The translations under genes were made by a program, and so were the position numbers. This document shows positions 44,364 to 53,974 of a stretch of 64,000 nucleotides of DNA, piece after piece. Numbering within the stretch: position 1 is the first letter of the stretch; each line of letters begins with the position of its first letter. The notes under the pieces are model-generated. The model did not search any database. It was not told the DNA's origin and saw only the letters and a list, made by a program, of their open reading frames with translations. Origin of the DNA: Chryseobacterium sp. (GTDB lineage: Bacteria > Bacteroidota > Bacteroidia > Flavobacteriales > Weeksellaceae); contig NZ_JARBTK010000007.1 of the NCBI RefSeq assembly GCF_029240215.1, positions 124,001 through 188,000 of the forward strand, read 5' to 3'.

Positions 44364-45242
44364 ATGAAAAAATTAATCATAGTAAGTTTATTTCTTGCAG
44401 GTTTAACAACCATCAATGCTCAAAAATCAATTCCATTATACAAAGGAAAAGCGCCGGGAACAGAAAACTGGACACAAAAAGAAGCGCAGCAATTTAATGA
44501 ATTGTTCAAAACAGAAGTTGTTTTCAACGTAGCGCAACCTTCAATGTTATTATTCGAAGCCGATAAGGCGAAAGCCAACGGAACGGTAATCGTTGTCGCT
44601 CCGGGGGGTGGTTTTCAAAGTTTATCCATCAACAGAGAAGGAATTGATGTTGCCAAAAAACTAGCAGAAAACGGAATCACGGCAATCGTTTTAAAATACC
44701 GATTACTAGAAACAAAATCCAACGACCCAGCCAAAGAAATGATGGAAGGCATCAAAGACCGAAAAGCATTCGACGCAAAAACAGCTCCAATCAAAGTAAT
44801 GGCTGGAGACGACATCAAAACGGCCATTTCCTACATCAGAACCCACGCAAAAGAATTAAATATCAATCCTGAAAAATTGGGTGTTATCGGTTTTTCAGCG
44901 GGCGCGAGTGTGATTTTGGAAAGCGTTCTTCACAGCAAAGATGCTTCAACGTTACCCAACTTCGCAGCTTCGATTTACGGCGGGCCAAGTCAGGAGATTT
45001 TAGATACTCAGATTCCTTCAACGACTTTACCATTGTTCATTTGTGCTGCAAGTGATGACCAATTAAAACTGGCTCCAAAATCAGTTTTATTATACAACAA
45101 ATGGATGGAAGCAGGACAGCCAACCGAGCTTCATATCTATGAAAAAGGCGGTCACGGTTTCGGTATGGGAAAACAAAATCTTCCTGTTGATAAATGGTCG
45201 GATGTGTATTTGGATTGGCTGAAATTCCACAAATTTTTATAG
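44364..45242 (+). CDS. Secreted alpha/beta hydrolase (esterase-like)
   Basis: 292 residues with signal peptide MKKLIIVSLFLAGLTTINA. The oxyanion region is VVAPGGGFQSLS; the nucleophile is Ser178 in GFSAGAS; the acid lies near FICAASDDQL and the base in YEKGGHGFGM. This is the BD-FAE/acetyl esterase type. In a gene set with two GH3 enzymes it may deacylate plant-type oligosaccharides, for instance acetylated xylan; that is inference. Confidence 0.85.
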   Translation: MKKLIIVSLFLAGLTTINAQKSIPLYKGKAPGTENWTQKEAQQFNELFKTEVVFNVAQPSMLLFEADKAKANGTVIVVAPGGGFQSLSINREGIDVAKKLAENGITAIVLKYRLLETKSNDPAKEMMEGIKDRKAFDAKTAPIKVMAGDDIKTAISYIRTHAKELNINPEKLGVIGFSAGASVILESVLHSKDASTLPNFAASIYGGPSQEILDTQIPSTTLPLFICAASDDQLKLAPKSVLLYNKWMEAGQPTELHIYEKGGHGFGMGKQNLPVDKWSDVYLDWLKFHKFL

Positions 45243-45360
45243 CATTTGATTAAATCATAAAGATTGTACTGACTTTAGTCTCACATAGGTTGAGCAAATT
45301 TTGCAGATAATAAATTAAGAAATCTGCTTTATCTGAATAATCTGCGAGAGATTTTATAGA

Positions 45361-45404
45361 GTCCCAAAGGGACGATTTACTAAAGGATAGGATAAAATCC
45401 TATC
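45361..45404. repeat. Double-hairpin repeat GTCCCAAAGGGAC
   Basis: GTCCCAAAGGGAC (45361-45373) and GATAGGATAAAATCCTATC (45386-45404) are two small perfect hairpins side by side in the spacer before the nucleoside-hydrolase-like gene. Confidence 0.65.
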
Positions 45405-45444
45405 AGAAAACAATCAATAACTCTTTTGTGGTTAACCTAAAACA

Positions 45445-46473
45445 ATGAAATCAATTTTTAATATAGTTTCTTTTTTTGCGGCAATGGCTGTGTCCGCACA
45501 GTCTTCTGCCGTGATTTCGGAAATGGATAAATACGTAAAACCCCGCTATCGCGTTATCGTCGATAACGATTTTGGTGGCGACCCCGATGGTTTGTTTCAA
45601 CTAGTTCATCAGATTCTTTCGCCTTCCACAGAAATCAAAGGAATTATCGGTTCCCATTTAAAACCAGGCGACCCGTTTGACAAATCAAATATTACTGCAG
45701 AAAATGCTGTAAAAAGAGTCAACGAAACGTTGGAAGTAATGAATTTGAAAAACAAATTTTCAGTTTTCCAAGGTTCCAATGACCCATTGAAAGATTTGAA
45801 AACGCCCAATGTTTCTGAAGGTGCGAAAGCCATTGTTGCAGAAGCGATGAAAGCAGATGAGAAAAATCCTTTGTTCGTGGTTTGTGGCGCTGGTTTGACG
45901 GAAGTAGCTAGTGCTTATTTAATCCAACCAAAAATAGCAGACAAAATTGTGGTTGTTTGGATTGGCGGCCCTGAATATCTAGATTTAGCAACGCCGCCTC
46001 CAGGTTACACGCCTTTGGAATATAATCTAGGAATCGATATCAAAGCAGCACAGGTTGTTTTCAATGAATCCAATCTTAATATCTGGCAGATTCCGAGGAA
46101 TGCCTATCGACATACTTTGATGTCTTACGCAGAGCTCTTAACCAAAGTGAAACCGGAAGGAAAAACCGGAGCTTATCTCACTAAAAAGATTGAAGACCTG
46201 ATGGAAATGGTTCAGAAATTCAATCTGAAAATCGGCGAAACCTACATTATGGGTGACAGTCCTTTGGTTTTGCTGATAGCTTTACAGTCTTCATTTGAAG
46301 CAGACCCATCTTCGAGTTCTTATATCATCAAAAATGCACCGAAAATCAATGATAACGGACTTTACGAAGATAATCCAAAAGGAAGGAACATCAGAGTCTA
46401 TACACAATTGGACACTCGACTGATGTTCGAAGATTTCTATTCAAAATTAAAATTATTCAATAACAAAAAGTAA
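45445..46473 (+). CDS. Secreted nucleoside hydrolase-like protein
   Basis: 342 residues with a short signal peptide (MKSIFNIVSFFAAMAVSAQ). The Asp cluster IVDNDFGGDPDGL (Asp40, 42, 46, 48) is the Ca-binding site of inosine-uridine-preferring nucleoside hydrolases; VVWIGGPEYLDL and YNLGIDIKAAQVVF correspond to later conserved blocks. Family members split N-ribosides; secreted versions in carbohydrate clusters are less studied. It is followed by a GH3 gene 13 bp later, so the two are co-transcribed. Confidence 0.8.
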   Translation: MKSIFNIVSFFAAMAVSAQSSAVISEMDKYVKPRYRVIVDNDFGGDPDGLFQLVHQILSPSTEIKGIIGSHLKPGDPFDKSNITAENAVKRVNETLEVMNLKNKFSVFQGSNDPLKDLKTPNVSEGAKAIVAEAMKADEKNPLFVVCGAGLTEVASAYLIQPKIADKIVVVWIGGPEYLDLATPPPGYTPLEYNLGIDIKAAQVVFNESNLNIWQIPRNAYRHTLMSYAELLTKVKPEGKTGAYLTKKIEDLMEMVQKFNLKIGETYIMGDSPLVLLIALQSSFEADPSSSSYIIKNAPKINDNGLYEDNPKGRNIRVYTQLDTRLMFEDFYSKLKLFNNKK

Positions 46474-46486
46474 AAAATATAGAATT

Positions 46487-48946
46487 ATGAAGAAGAATAT
46501 ATCAACGCTGATAGGACTTTCTCAGAAAGCAAAATATTCAGGATTATTCCTGGCTTTATTGACTGCATCGCCGTTTGCGAATGCTCAGACTAAAAATGCA
46601 ACAGTAACGGTTGACGGAAAAACATTTAAAGATTCCAACAAAAACGGAAAATTAGATGTTTGGGAAGACACACGTCTTTCGGTGAACAAAAGAATCGATG
46701 CCATCATCAAGCAAATGACCAACGAAGAAAAAGTAAATCTTCTCATCGGAACCGGAATGCCCGGTATTGAAGTGCTGACAGGTCCTGTCGGAGATTCAAA
46801 ACAAGGTTTGGTTCCCGGAGCAGCTGGTGGAACGGATTCTTTTGACAGATTCGGGATTCCTGCAACGATTGTTGCGGATGGACCTGCAGGTTTGAGAATT
46901 CAGCCGACAAGAGATAATGATTCAAAAACATATTATGCAACGGCTTTTCCTGTTGGGACAGCTTTGGCTTCAACCTGGAATAAAACATTGTTGGAGCAGG
47001 TTGGAAAAGCAATGGGAAATGAAGTGAAAGAATACGGTGTTGACGTACTTTTAGCGCCGGCTCTGAACATCCAGAGAAATCCATTGAACGGAAGAAACTT
47101 CGAATATTATTCGGAAGACCCATTAATTTCAGGGAAAACTGCGGCAGCCATCGTTAATGGAATCCAGTCTCAAGGTGTGGGAACTTCCATCAAACATTTC
47201 GCCGCGAATAACGAAGAAACCAACCGTTTGACTATCAACGCTCACGTTTCCGAAAGAGCGATGAGAGAATTATATCTGAGAAATTTTGAAATTACCGTTA
47301 AAGAATCTCAGCCTTGGACAGTAATGTCGTCTTACAACAAAGTGAATGGCGTTTACACATCAGATTCAAAAGATTTACTGACTCAGGTTTTGAGAAACGA
47401 ATGGGGTTTCAAAGGTATCGTAATGACCGATTGGTTTGGCGGTTTTCCGGGATTTGAATCGATTAGAAGCGGCGGAATTTCTGATGTCGTAAAACAAATG
47501 AATGCAGGAAACGACTTATTAATGCCTGGAATTCCTGCACAGAAAAAAGTCTTGCTGGAAGCTTTAAACTCAGGGAAATTATCTCAGGAAGTTGCGAATC
47601 TGAATGTAAAAAGAATCTTGGAATATGTTTTCAAAACACCGACTTTCGCACAGTACAAATACAGTGACAAGCCAAATCTAGCTGAACACGCAGAAGTGAC
47701 GAGAAACGCTGCAACAGAAGGAATGGTCTTGCTTAAAAATGAAAAAAATGCTTTGCCTTTTGCCAACAAACAGAAAGAAGTTTCTTTATTCGGAGTGACA
47801 TCTTATGCTTGGATTACAGGCGGAACAGGAAGCGGAAGTGTGAACAACAAACACACAGTTTCTTTATTGGAAGGTTTAAATGCAGCTGGCTACAAATTAG
47901 ACAAAGAACTGGTTGATTTATATAAACCTCACGCTGAAAAAGAAGTTGCTGCCGAAAAAGAAAGAAGAAAAGCAAGAGGAATTTTAGCATTGCCAGAAAG
48001 ACTTCCTGAAATGAAAATGGATGATATATTTATCGCTAAAAAAGCAGAAACTTCAGAAATTGCTTTCGTTACTTTAGGAAGAAATTCCGGGGAAGGTGGA
48101 GACAGAGTTGTGGATAATGATTTCAATCTGGCAACAGAAGAAATCGAAATGCTGGATAAAATCTGTAAAGCTTTCCACTCAAAAGGAAAAAAAGTGGTTG
48201 TAATCCTGAATATCGGAGGTGTAATTGAAACGGCTTCCTGGAAAGATAAAGTGGATGCCATTTTATTAGCTTGGCAACCTGGTCAGGAAGGCGGACATTC
48301 TGTAGCAGATGTAATCTCAGGAAAAGTAAATCCTTCAGGAAAACTGACAATGACTTTCCCAGTAAATTACGCGGACCACGCTTCAGCAAAGAATTTCCCT
48401 GGAATTCCTGCGGATAATCCGAAAGATGTGACGTATCAGGAAGGTGTGTATGTTGGATACCGTTATTTCAATACATTTAATGTAAAGCCTTCTTACGAAT
48501 TCGGTTATGGTAAGTCTTATACAGATTTCGCTTATTCGAATATTAAAACCAATTCTAAGACTTTTAATAACAAATTAGAAGTTACAGTTGATGTAAAAAA
48601 TACCGGAAAAGTTGCCGGAAAAGAAATTGTAGAATTATACCTTTCTGCTCCGAATCAATCTATTGACAAACCAAAATCTGAGTTGAAAGCGTACGCAAAA
48701 ACCAAAGATTTGAAACCGGGAGAATCTCAAACGATTACTTTGACTCTTAATCCGAAAGATTTGGCTTCATTTGAAACCGCAAAATCGGCTTGGATTGCAG
48801 AAGCCGGAAATTACAAAGTTTCTGTAGGTGCATCTTCTCTGGATATTAAGCAGACTGTAGATTTTTCTCTTCCGAAAGAACTGACTGTTGAAAAAGTACA
48901 ACACATTTTCCCTGCTGATAAGAAATTTGAAGATTTGAAACCTTAG
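46487..48946 (+). CDS. Glycoside hydrolase family 3, beta-glucosidase-like
   Basis: 819 residues. The signal peptide ends near ALLTASPFANAQ. An EF-hand-like DSNKNGKLDVWED segment and the GH3 domain follow (RIDAIIKQMTNEEKVNLL, FGIPATIVADGPAGLRI, KHFAANNEETNR). The nucleophile is Asp315 in GIVMTDWFGGF. The second GH3 domain follows, then an FnIII-like C-terminal domain (VTVDVKNTGKVAGKEIVELY). This full three-domain form is typical of bacterial beta-glucosidases and beta-xylosidases. The exact sugar is not predictable by eye. Confidence 0.9.
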   Translation: MKKNISTLIGLSQKAKYSGLFLALLTASPFANAQTKNATVTVDGKTFKDSNKNGKLDVWEDTRLSVNKRIDAIIKQMTNEEKVNLLIGTGMPGIEVLTGPVGDSKQGLVPGAAGGTDSFDRFGIPATIVADGPAGLRIQPTRDNDSKTYYATAFPVGTALASTWNKTLLEQVGKAMGNEVKEYGVDVLLAPALNIQRNPLNGRNFEYYSEDPLISGKTAAAIVNGIQSQGVGTSIKHFAANNEETNRLTINAHVSERAMRELYLRNFEITVKESQPWTVMSSYNKVNGVYTSDSKDLLTQVLRNEWGFKGIVMTDWFGGFPGFESIRSGGISDVVKQMNAGNDLLMPGIPAQKKVLLEALNSGKLSQEVANLNVKRILEYVFKTPTFAQYKYSDKPNLAEHAEVTRNAATEGMVLLKNEKNALPFANKQKEVSLFGVTSYAWITGGTGSGSVNNKHTVSLLEGLNAAGYKLDKELVDLYKPHAEKEVAAEKERRKARGILALPERLPEMKMDDIFIAKKAETSEIAFVTLGRNSGEGGDRVVDNDFNLATEEIEMLDKICKAFHSKGKKVVVILNIGGVIETASWKDKVDAILLAWQPGQEGGHSVADVISGKVNPSGKLTMTFPVNYADHASAKNFPGIPADNPKDVTYQEGVYVGYRYFNTFNVKPSYEFGYGKSYTDFAYSNIKTNSKTFNNKLEVTVDVKNTGKVAGKEIVELYLSAPNQSIDKPKSELKAYAKTKDLKPGESQTITLTLNPKDLASFETAKSAWIAEAGNYKVSVGASSLDIKQTVDFSLPKELTVEKVQHIFPADKKFEDLKP

Positions 48947-49097
48947 TTAATTTAGACAATTATATATTTGAATTCCCAACTGTAAAAAATCCTGAAATCT
49001 TATTAGGTTTATAATTTAGTTTGCTGTTTATATAGTAAATTTTAGTACTTCGCTAAAAAAAATGGTACATTTAAGTTTATTATAGCCTAAAATTATT

Positions 49098-49130
49098 AAT
49101 AACTGTTTCTTTTAAGAAACAGTTATTTTG
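49098..49130 (+). terminator. Terminator after GH3 gene
   Basis: AATAACTGTTTCTT and AAGAAACAGTTATT form a near-perfect stem followed by TTGGG; it lies about 150 bp after the stop. Confidence 0.65.
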
Positions 49131-49456
49131 GGTTTGATATTTCTAAAATAAGCCAGATTATGCAATCCATTTTTTACGACAAACACTATATGGAGTTACT
49201 ACTTTTATTAGGTCACGGTTCTATATTTTTTATCTTTAAGAGTATATGAAAGGTCAGAAAAAATCACAGTTTAGAAATTGACGTCCCTTTTTTGAGAATT
49301 ATTTGAATCAGAGTTTTCAGGTTAAAACAGCAAACAGGTCTGGTTTTTTGATATTATCTATATAAGGTCTGGCTGTATCTCATTACAGTTATTGATTTGT
49401 TTCACAGTGTGTTTGTTGAGCGAAAACAATGAAGCTCAGAACACCAATATTACTGC

Positions 49457-49572
49457 CTTGAAAATGGCACTGCTTCACCGTCTTTCGGGATCAAAATAGT
49501 TTTATCTTCATTGAGGCTGTCGAATCTTGATTTCAGCTTTAGGAAATTTAAACATAAAAGAGTATCAAAATT
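49457..49572 (-). pseudogene. C-terminal remnant of an unknown gene
   Basis: A minus-strand frame reads FLKLKSRFDSLNEDKTILIP then KDGEAVPFSRQ and stop. It looks protein-like and polar rather than random, but it has a stop immediately upstream and no start. The source family is not recognised. Confidence 0.35.
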
Positions 49573-50025
49573 TAAGGTTTTAATTAATCTAAAAATGTAG
49601 TATAAAGATTATATAAATTTTGTCTCAAAAATTGTTGCAACTTTAAATCTAATTTATGCTCATTGGAAAGACCTAAATCCACTTTCGTAGCCTCCAATAT
49701 AATATTTAAGCTGATGTGTGATTTAAAATGTATATTTTGTAGTTTTATATCTTATAAATTAGTATTTTTAAACTTCAAAACTAAAACCATGCTCAAAATA
49801 ACACTCTCTTTAACTATTGAGGTCCTTAAGGGCTTTCGTAGAACTTTCGGCTTGAAAGAGCCACTCTCCATCCATTCATATCTATTTTCAGCTTCTCATA
49901 GAAGGGGTTGTAGGCTGGAAAATGCTTCATAAAAAACAGATTGCGATACACATTGATAATACATCTTTAATGAGTATGCCACTGTCGTAAAATATTAAAA
50001 CTAATAACCATTAAACCACCATTTC

Positions 50026-51798
50026 ATGAAAGCAACGTTGCTTAACATCATGGAGATATTAAAGAAATATCTCCCCCAGGACAATATGCCGGAAATATTG
50101 TTTGACTCGCCTTTAACAAATAAAGAGTACAACGACAAAAGGCAGATATTCAATACCTACTTCCAATTCCGGCCGACGGCAATTGTATTCTGTACCAACA
50201 CAGAACAGGTCTCGGAGGTCATTAAATGCATCAGACAGTACAATTACACTGGTCCCTTAAGAATCCGCTCTGGCGGTCATGATCATGAAGGGGAATGCTC
50301 GGCAACTGATGCCCTCGTAATAGACCTTTCAAAAATGACAACGGTCGATATTGAGGCAGAACTCAATTATGCAACCATCCAGCCCGGCATCATGTTTATC
50401 GACCTGATTAAACAGATGAACGCCAAGAATGTAGGATTACCGCATGGCACGTGCTATTCTGTACGCATTGCAGGATTTACATTTGGCGGCGGGTGGGGAC
50501 CATGGACCCGCCAAAAGGGAATGGGATGCGAAAGTCTTGCCGGTGTAACGATTGTATTGGGCGATGGCTCGTACCGGACAATCATAGATAATAAGCTTAT
50601 CCCGGAATATCAAGGTCATCCGGTTGCAGATCTTAATGAAGAAGACCGCAAACTTTTGTGGGCATTACGCGGCGGCGGTGGTATGAGTTACGGTATTATT
50701 ACTGAACTCATTTATAAAACATTCACAATGCCTGATTATACAACTAAATTCACCGTTGCATGGGAGCAAAAATTTGGACAAGATATTCCACCTGCTGTTG
50801 ACATACTTAAACGTTGGGAAGAGCTTATAGGATATAACGAAAACCTTGACCTACTGGGTACAAACCTTAAAGTAGTAGCCAAATTCAAAGATGTACAGGA
50901 TACAACTCCGGTAGAAAAATCTTTGCATGATTGCTATTTCTACGGATATTACATGGGTAGTAAAGACAAGTTCCAGAACCAGCAGGATTTTGAAGCAAAT
51001 CTGAGAAAAATCATTGAAGAAAATTGGTTTCCGGAGAATCAGTTTGGACAGTACAATGTTAATTTTGAAGACAGCATCGAGGCGATATTGTCCAATAATG
51101 TTACCAATAGCTCCGGTAAACTGACAGCCGTACCTGATGGCAACAGACGACAATGGAGCACATTCTCAGCTTGGGACAGAATTGTGAAATGGAATACAGA
51201 GCAGGATAAACATCCGCTGTTAGAAGGTTTATATGACATCGATTACTTACCTCATCATTTCCAGGCTATTCCACCTGAAATAGACAAACCTGCCCCACAT
51301 AAAATCACTTCAAGGTTTGCTATGGTTACAGATGATGAAAAACTTGCCTCGCAAAGAAGAATTCAATTGATAGAAAGTCTTGAATCAAATCTTTTAGCTA
51401 CTGAAGGTGAAAATCAAGGCATGAATACCTATTTTACTTTGGGAGCTATTACCGGGGCATATTATCGGGATTATGATTTTTATGCGAACCAATTTCCGGA
51501 GGGAAGTTCTTTTGCGTATAAAAAATGTTTCTACACCATCCAATATCAAGCCTGGTGGGACAATGACGGCATTGAAAATCCGAAAGTACAACCCTACGTT
51601 AATCGTGCTATAGATTGGTTAGAGGTATGCAGGAATTATGAGATACCTGCAACCTACGGCGCTTTCATTAGTTTTAAAGACGACAGCATTCCGACACATG
51701 TTTATTTTCAGGAAAGTTATGACAGGCTTAAAGAAATAAAAGAAACCTATAGTAAAGACCCAAATAATATACTCAGTAGCAGAAAAACGATTATCTGA
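50026..51798 (+). CDS. Berberine-bridge-type FAD-dependent oxidase
   Basis: 590 residues of the VAO/PCMH superfamily. Both covalent FAD anchors seem present: His85 in RIRSGGHDHEG and Cys143 in LPHGTCYSVRIAGFTFGGGW, as in bicovalent glucooligosaccharide oxidase-type enzymes. The C-terminus has a BBE-like end (ESYDRLKEIKETYSKDPNNI). Such enzymes oxidise an alcohol or amine with oxygen, releasing hydrogen peroxide. No signal peptide. It is 235 bp upstream of the LodA-like gene on the same strand. It is longer than most BBE oxidases (about 450-530) and richer in G+C than the core genes. Confidence 0.85.
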   Translation: MKATLLNIMEILKKYLPQDNMPEILFDSPLTNKEYNDKRQIFNTYFQFRPTAIVFCTNTEQVSEVIKCIRQYNYTGPLRIRSGGHDHEGECSATDALVIDLSKMTTVDIEAELNYATIQPGIMFIDLIKQMNAKNVGLPHGTCYSVRIAGFTFGGGWGPWTRQKGMGCESLAGVTIVLGDGSYRTIIDNKLIPEYQGHPVADLNEEDRKLLWALRGGGGMSYGIITELIYKTFTMPDYTTKFTVAWEQKFGQDIPPAVDILKRWEELIGYNENLDLLGTNLKVVAKFKDVQDTTPVEKSLHDCYFYGYYMGSKDKFQNQQDFEANLRKIIEENWFPENQFGQYNVNFEDSIEAILSNNVTNSSGKLTAVPDGNRRQWSTFSAWDRIVKWNTEQDKHPLLEGLYDIDYLPHHFQAIPPEIDKPAPHKITSRFAMVTDDEKLASQRRIQLIESLESNLLATEGENQGMNTYFTLGAITGAYYRDYDFYANQFPEGSSFAYKKCFYTIQYQAWWDNDGIENPKVQPYVNRAIDWLEVCRNYEIPATYGAFISFKDDSIPTHVYFQESYDRLKEIKETYSKDPNNILSSRKTII

Positions 51799-52033
51799 TA
51801 AAATAAAATACCATAGGTAAACTCAATATAAGCTTTCCCAAAAGTCAATCTTAGGAAGATAGCCAGTACATTTTAGGTTTTTGCACAGCAGTTTTTCTTT
51901 GTCTCTATATTAAGGAATGTATTCGGTAAAGTGAATAATATTCCAGATTTACGGCTTTAGGGATGCTTATATGTTTGCTTCTTTTGATTAAGCAAATAAA
52001 CAATAAAATTCAATAACCAAAAACATACACGAC

Positions 52034-53974
52034 ATGTCTGAAATCAAACAAGTAATCATCCATCCGGCAATAGGAGTTGCCCGGGTAGGTAACAGTCCAA
52101 AGGAATATTTTCTTTTGCCAGACCTCATTAACGAGCCAATCACTGATCCTGGCAACTTCCGGGATAGCGAGGGGCGTATTAAGCGTCAGGCGGCTCGTTT
52201 CCGGCTTTATGGTGCAGATGAGCACGGTAATATCATCCGGGAACTTACTGCAGAAGATGGCGATATAACCTGGACCGTACATGTGGCCAATAAAAAGGCA
52301 GCATGGTACAATTTCGATCTTGCCTTGGATATACCCCAGGCTACAGGTGCTTTCTCCGGATACCCACCGGTGGAAAGTACCTTGCGCAATGTAACTATCA
52401 GTGATGCCGACCGGTCCAGGCTTGTGATTGATGGAGGTGTGGTGGCGATCTCCGGAATTAATACTAACTCCGATGGCAATGACCAGGACTTTGCATTTGA
52501 CAAGGGTACTTTTTATTCCCCAGATGGTAAGGATACACCGGTTTACCTTGGTGAGCTGCGTACGGACAACAACGGCTGTCTGCTTTTCCTGGGTGGTTAT
52601 GGTCTGTCTGCATCTTACGACAATGAGAGTGCAGTTACCTTTGCTAATAATGATACATGGCATGACGATACTTCAGACGGACCGGTTGACGCAAAAATCA
52701 AGCTTAAAACGGGAGAAATATTCGAAGCTACTGGTGCATGGGTGCTTACTGCACCGCCCGATTATTCGCCAGGGGTACAGGCGTATGTGACAGGTTATGA
52801 CCTTCTAGCACAAACGGCTAGTGATATGGGTCAATCCGTGTTGCCAGCAATTCCGGAATTTTGGGAGCATATTTATCCACTGCTAGAGCGTATGCCGCTC
52901 AATGGTTGGGTAAATGCTGGTATTTTTAAGCAAAATGGCTGGGGAAGTCCGGGTAATCTCTCAACACCTGAAATGGTAGCAAAGCTTTCAGATGTATCTA
53001 ATCACTATTTTGAGCTGCGACAGGCTATTTTTCGCCAGTTCCGTAATCCTGATTATTTAACCATGCAGGCAGAACTTTTCCCACCTGTTTATGGTGATGG
53101 ACTGCAGAGTTTTAAAAGCAGCGATACCGACCCGCGTAATTTTATGGCCATTATGCCATTCCAATACGAATACTTAAAGCAATGGGCAAATGGCAATTTT
53201 ACTCTGGGAAATAGGCCTGGAACTAGGAGCTGGAACGACATCGCTCCAGCGGAACAAGCTGCCCAGCTAGACCGTACATCGCTTGATGAGACCATCGGAG
53301 GACCTTTCCATCCGGGATGCGAGTTTACTTGGCCGATGCGGCAACCAATACTGTATTCGGCACCATTCCGAATCAAGCGCCGGCTCGATGATCCACTGAC
53401 ATATGGACCGGTACTTAATTCACAGATCGCACTGGAGATCGGCGGACCTTTGGATGGCTCGGCTGCAGGGGACATCACTAAATGGATGGCAGTACCCTGG
53501 CAAACGGATACTTCCAGCTGCCTAAGTGGCTATGTAGGCATTATGGGTCAGTATGTACCAACCTTTTGGCCGGTCCGGGTGCCAAATGATGTGCTTACGG
53601 AAGCCGATTACGAGGTAATGATGAATGAAAATGCTAGCCTGGAAGAGAAGAATGCTGCTTTCAGCAATCGAGTTAAGTGGCTTCGTGGTATTGTGTATCA
53701 GTACGGTTATCCTCCTGTAAAAGTAAGTCCCTATACCAAAGGCATCAACGATTTTATAAATCAGTGGCCTGATGTGGGTATCCTCATCCAGAAAGAGGGA
53801 ACTGGTGATGCCAACTTCCCCGATAAGATGTGGGTAGAAAATGGACGAACAATAGGAGAAGAGCAGGTTGCTGCGGAAGCAATGTTGATGGCTGCTCCAG
53901 AGCAGGAACAACCAGCTGAAGATTCAGGCTACTTATGGATGGTAGAGCGGGCAGAAAAGAGAAAGAGAGGATGA
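52034..53974 (+). CDS. LodA/GoxA-like CTQ-dependent amino acid oxidase
   Basis: 646 residues. The N-terminus (VIIHPAIGVARVGNSPKEYF) and DPGNFRDSEGRIKRQAARFR are highly characteristic of LodA/GoxA, whose cofactor cysteine tryptophylquinone is made from its own Cys and Trp. Here Cys496 in PWQTDTSSC is the likely Cys; Trp512 (PTFWPVRVP) or Trp578 (FINQWPDV) could be the partner. Known members oxidise the epsilon-amino group of lysine or the amino group of glycine, releasing hydrogen peroxide that kills other bacteria. No signal peptide, as in LodA, which is exported nevertheless. The last codons overlap the lodB-like start (ATGA). Confidence 0.88.
   Translation: MSEIKQVIIHPAIGVARVGNSPKEYFLLPDLINEPITDPGNFRDSEGRIKRQAARFRLYGADEHGNIIRELTAEDGDITWTVHVANKKAAWYNFDLALDIPQATGAFSGYPPVESTLRNVTISDADRSRLVIDGGVVAISGINTNSDGNDQDFAFDKGTFYSPDGKDTPVYLGELRTDNNGCLLFLGGYGLSASYDNESAVTFANNDTWHDDTSDGPVDAKIKLKTGEIFEATGAWVLTAPPDYSPGVQAYVTGYDLLAQTASDMGQSVLPAIPEFWEHIYPLLERMPLNGWVNAGIFKQNGWGSPGNLSTPEMVAKLSDVSNHYFELRQAIFRQFRNPDYLTMQAELFPPVYGDGLQSFKSSDTDPRNFMAIMPFQYEYLKQWANGNFTLGNRPGTRSWNDIAPAEQAAQLDRTSLDETIGGPFHPGCEFTWPMRQPILYSAPFRIKRRLDDPLTYGPVLNSQIALEIGGPLDGSAAGDITKWMAVPWQTDTSSCLSGYVGIMGQYVPTFWPVRVPNDVLTEADYEVMMNENASLEEKNAAFSNRVKWLRGIVYQYGYPPVKVSPYTKGINDFINQWPDVGILIQKEGTGDANFPDKMWVENGRTIGEEQVAAEAMLMAAPEQEQPAEDSGYLWMVERAEKRKRG

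Larger units (their letters stand above)
48947..50025. other. Long gene-poor region before the LodA cluster
   Basis: 1,079 bp without a convincing gene. Near its left end is a terminator (49098-49130). Minus-strand coding traces exist: a 38-codon stretch ending NEDKTILIPKDGEAVPFSRQ at 49457, and about 49853-49930 reading HFPAYNPFYEKLKIDMNG. Neither has a start. The 89-codon plus ORF at 49663 has no family resemblance. Confidence 0.5.

Noticed and set aside
49663..49932. 89-codon plus ORF before the LodA cluster
   Set aside because: No family resemblance, no promoter box, and opposite-strand coding traces overlap it.
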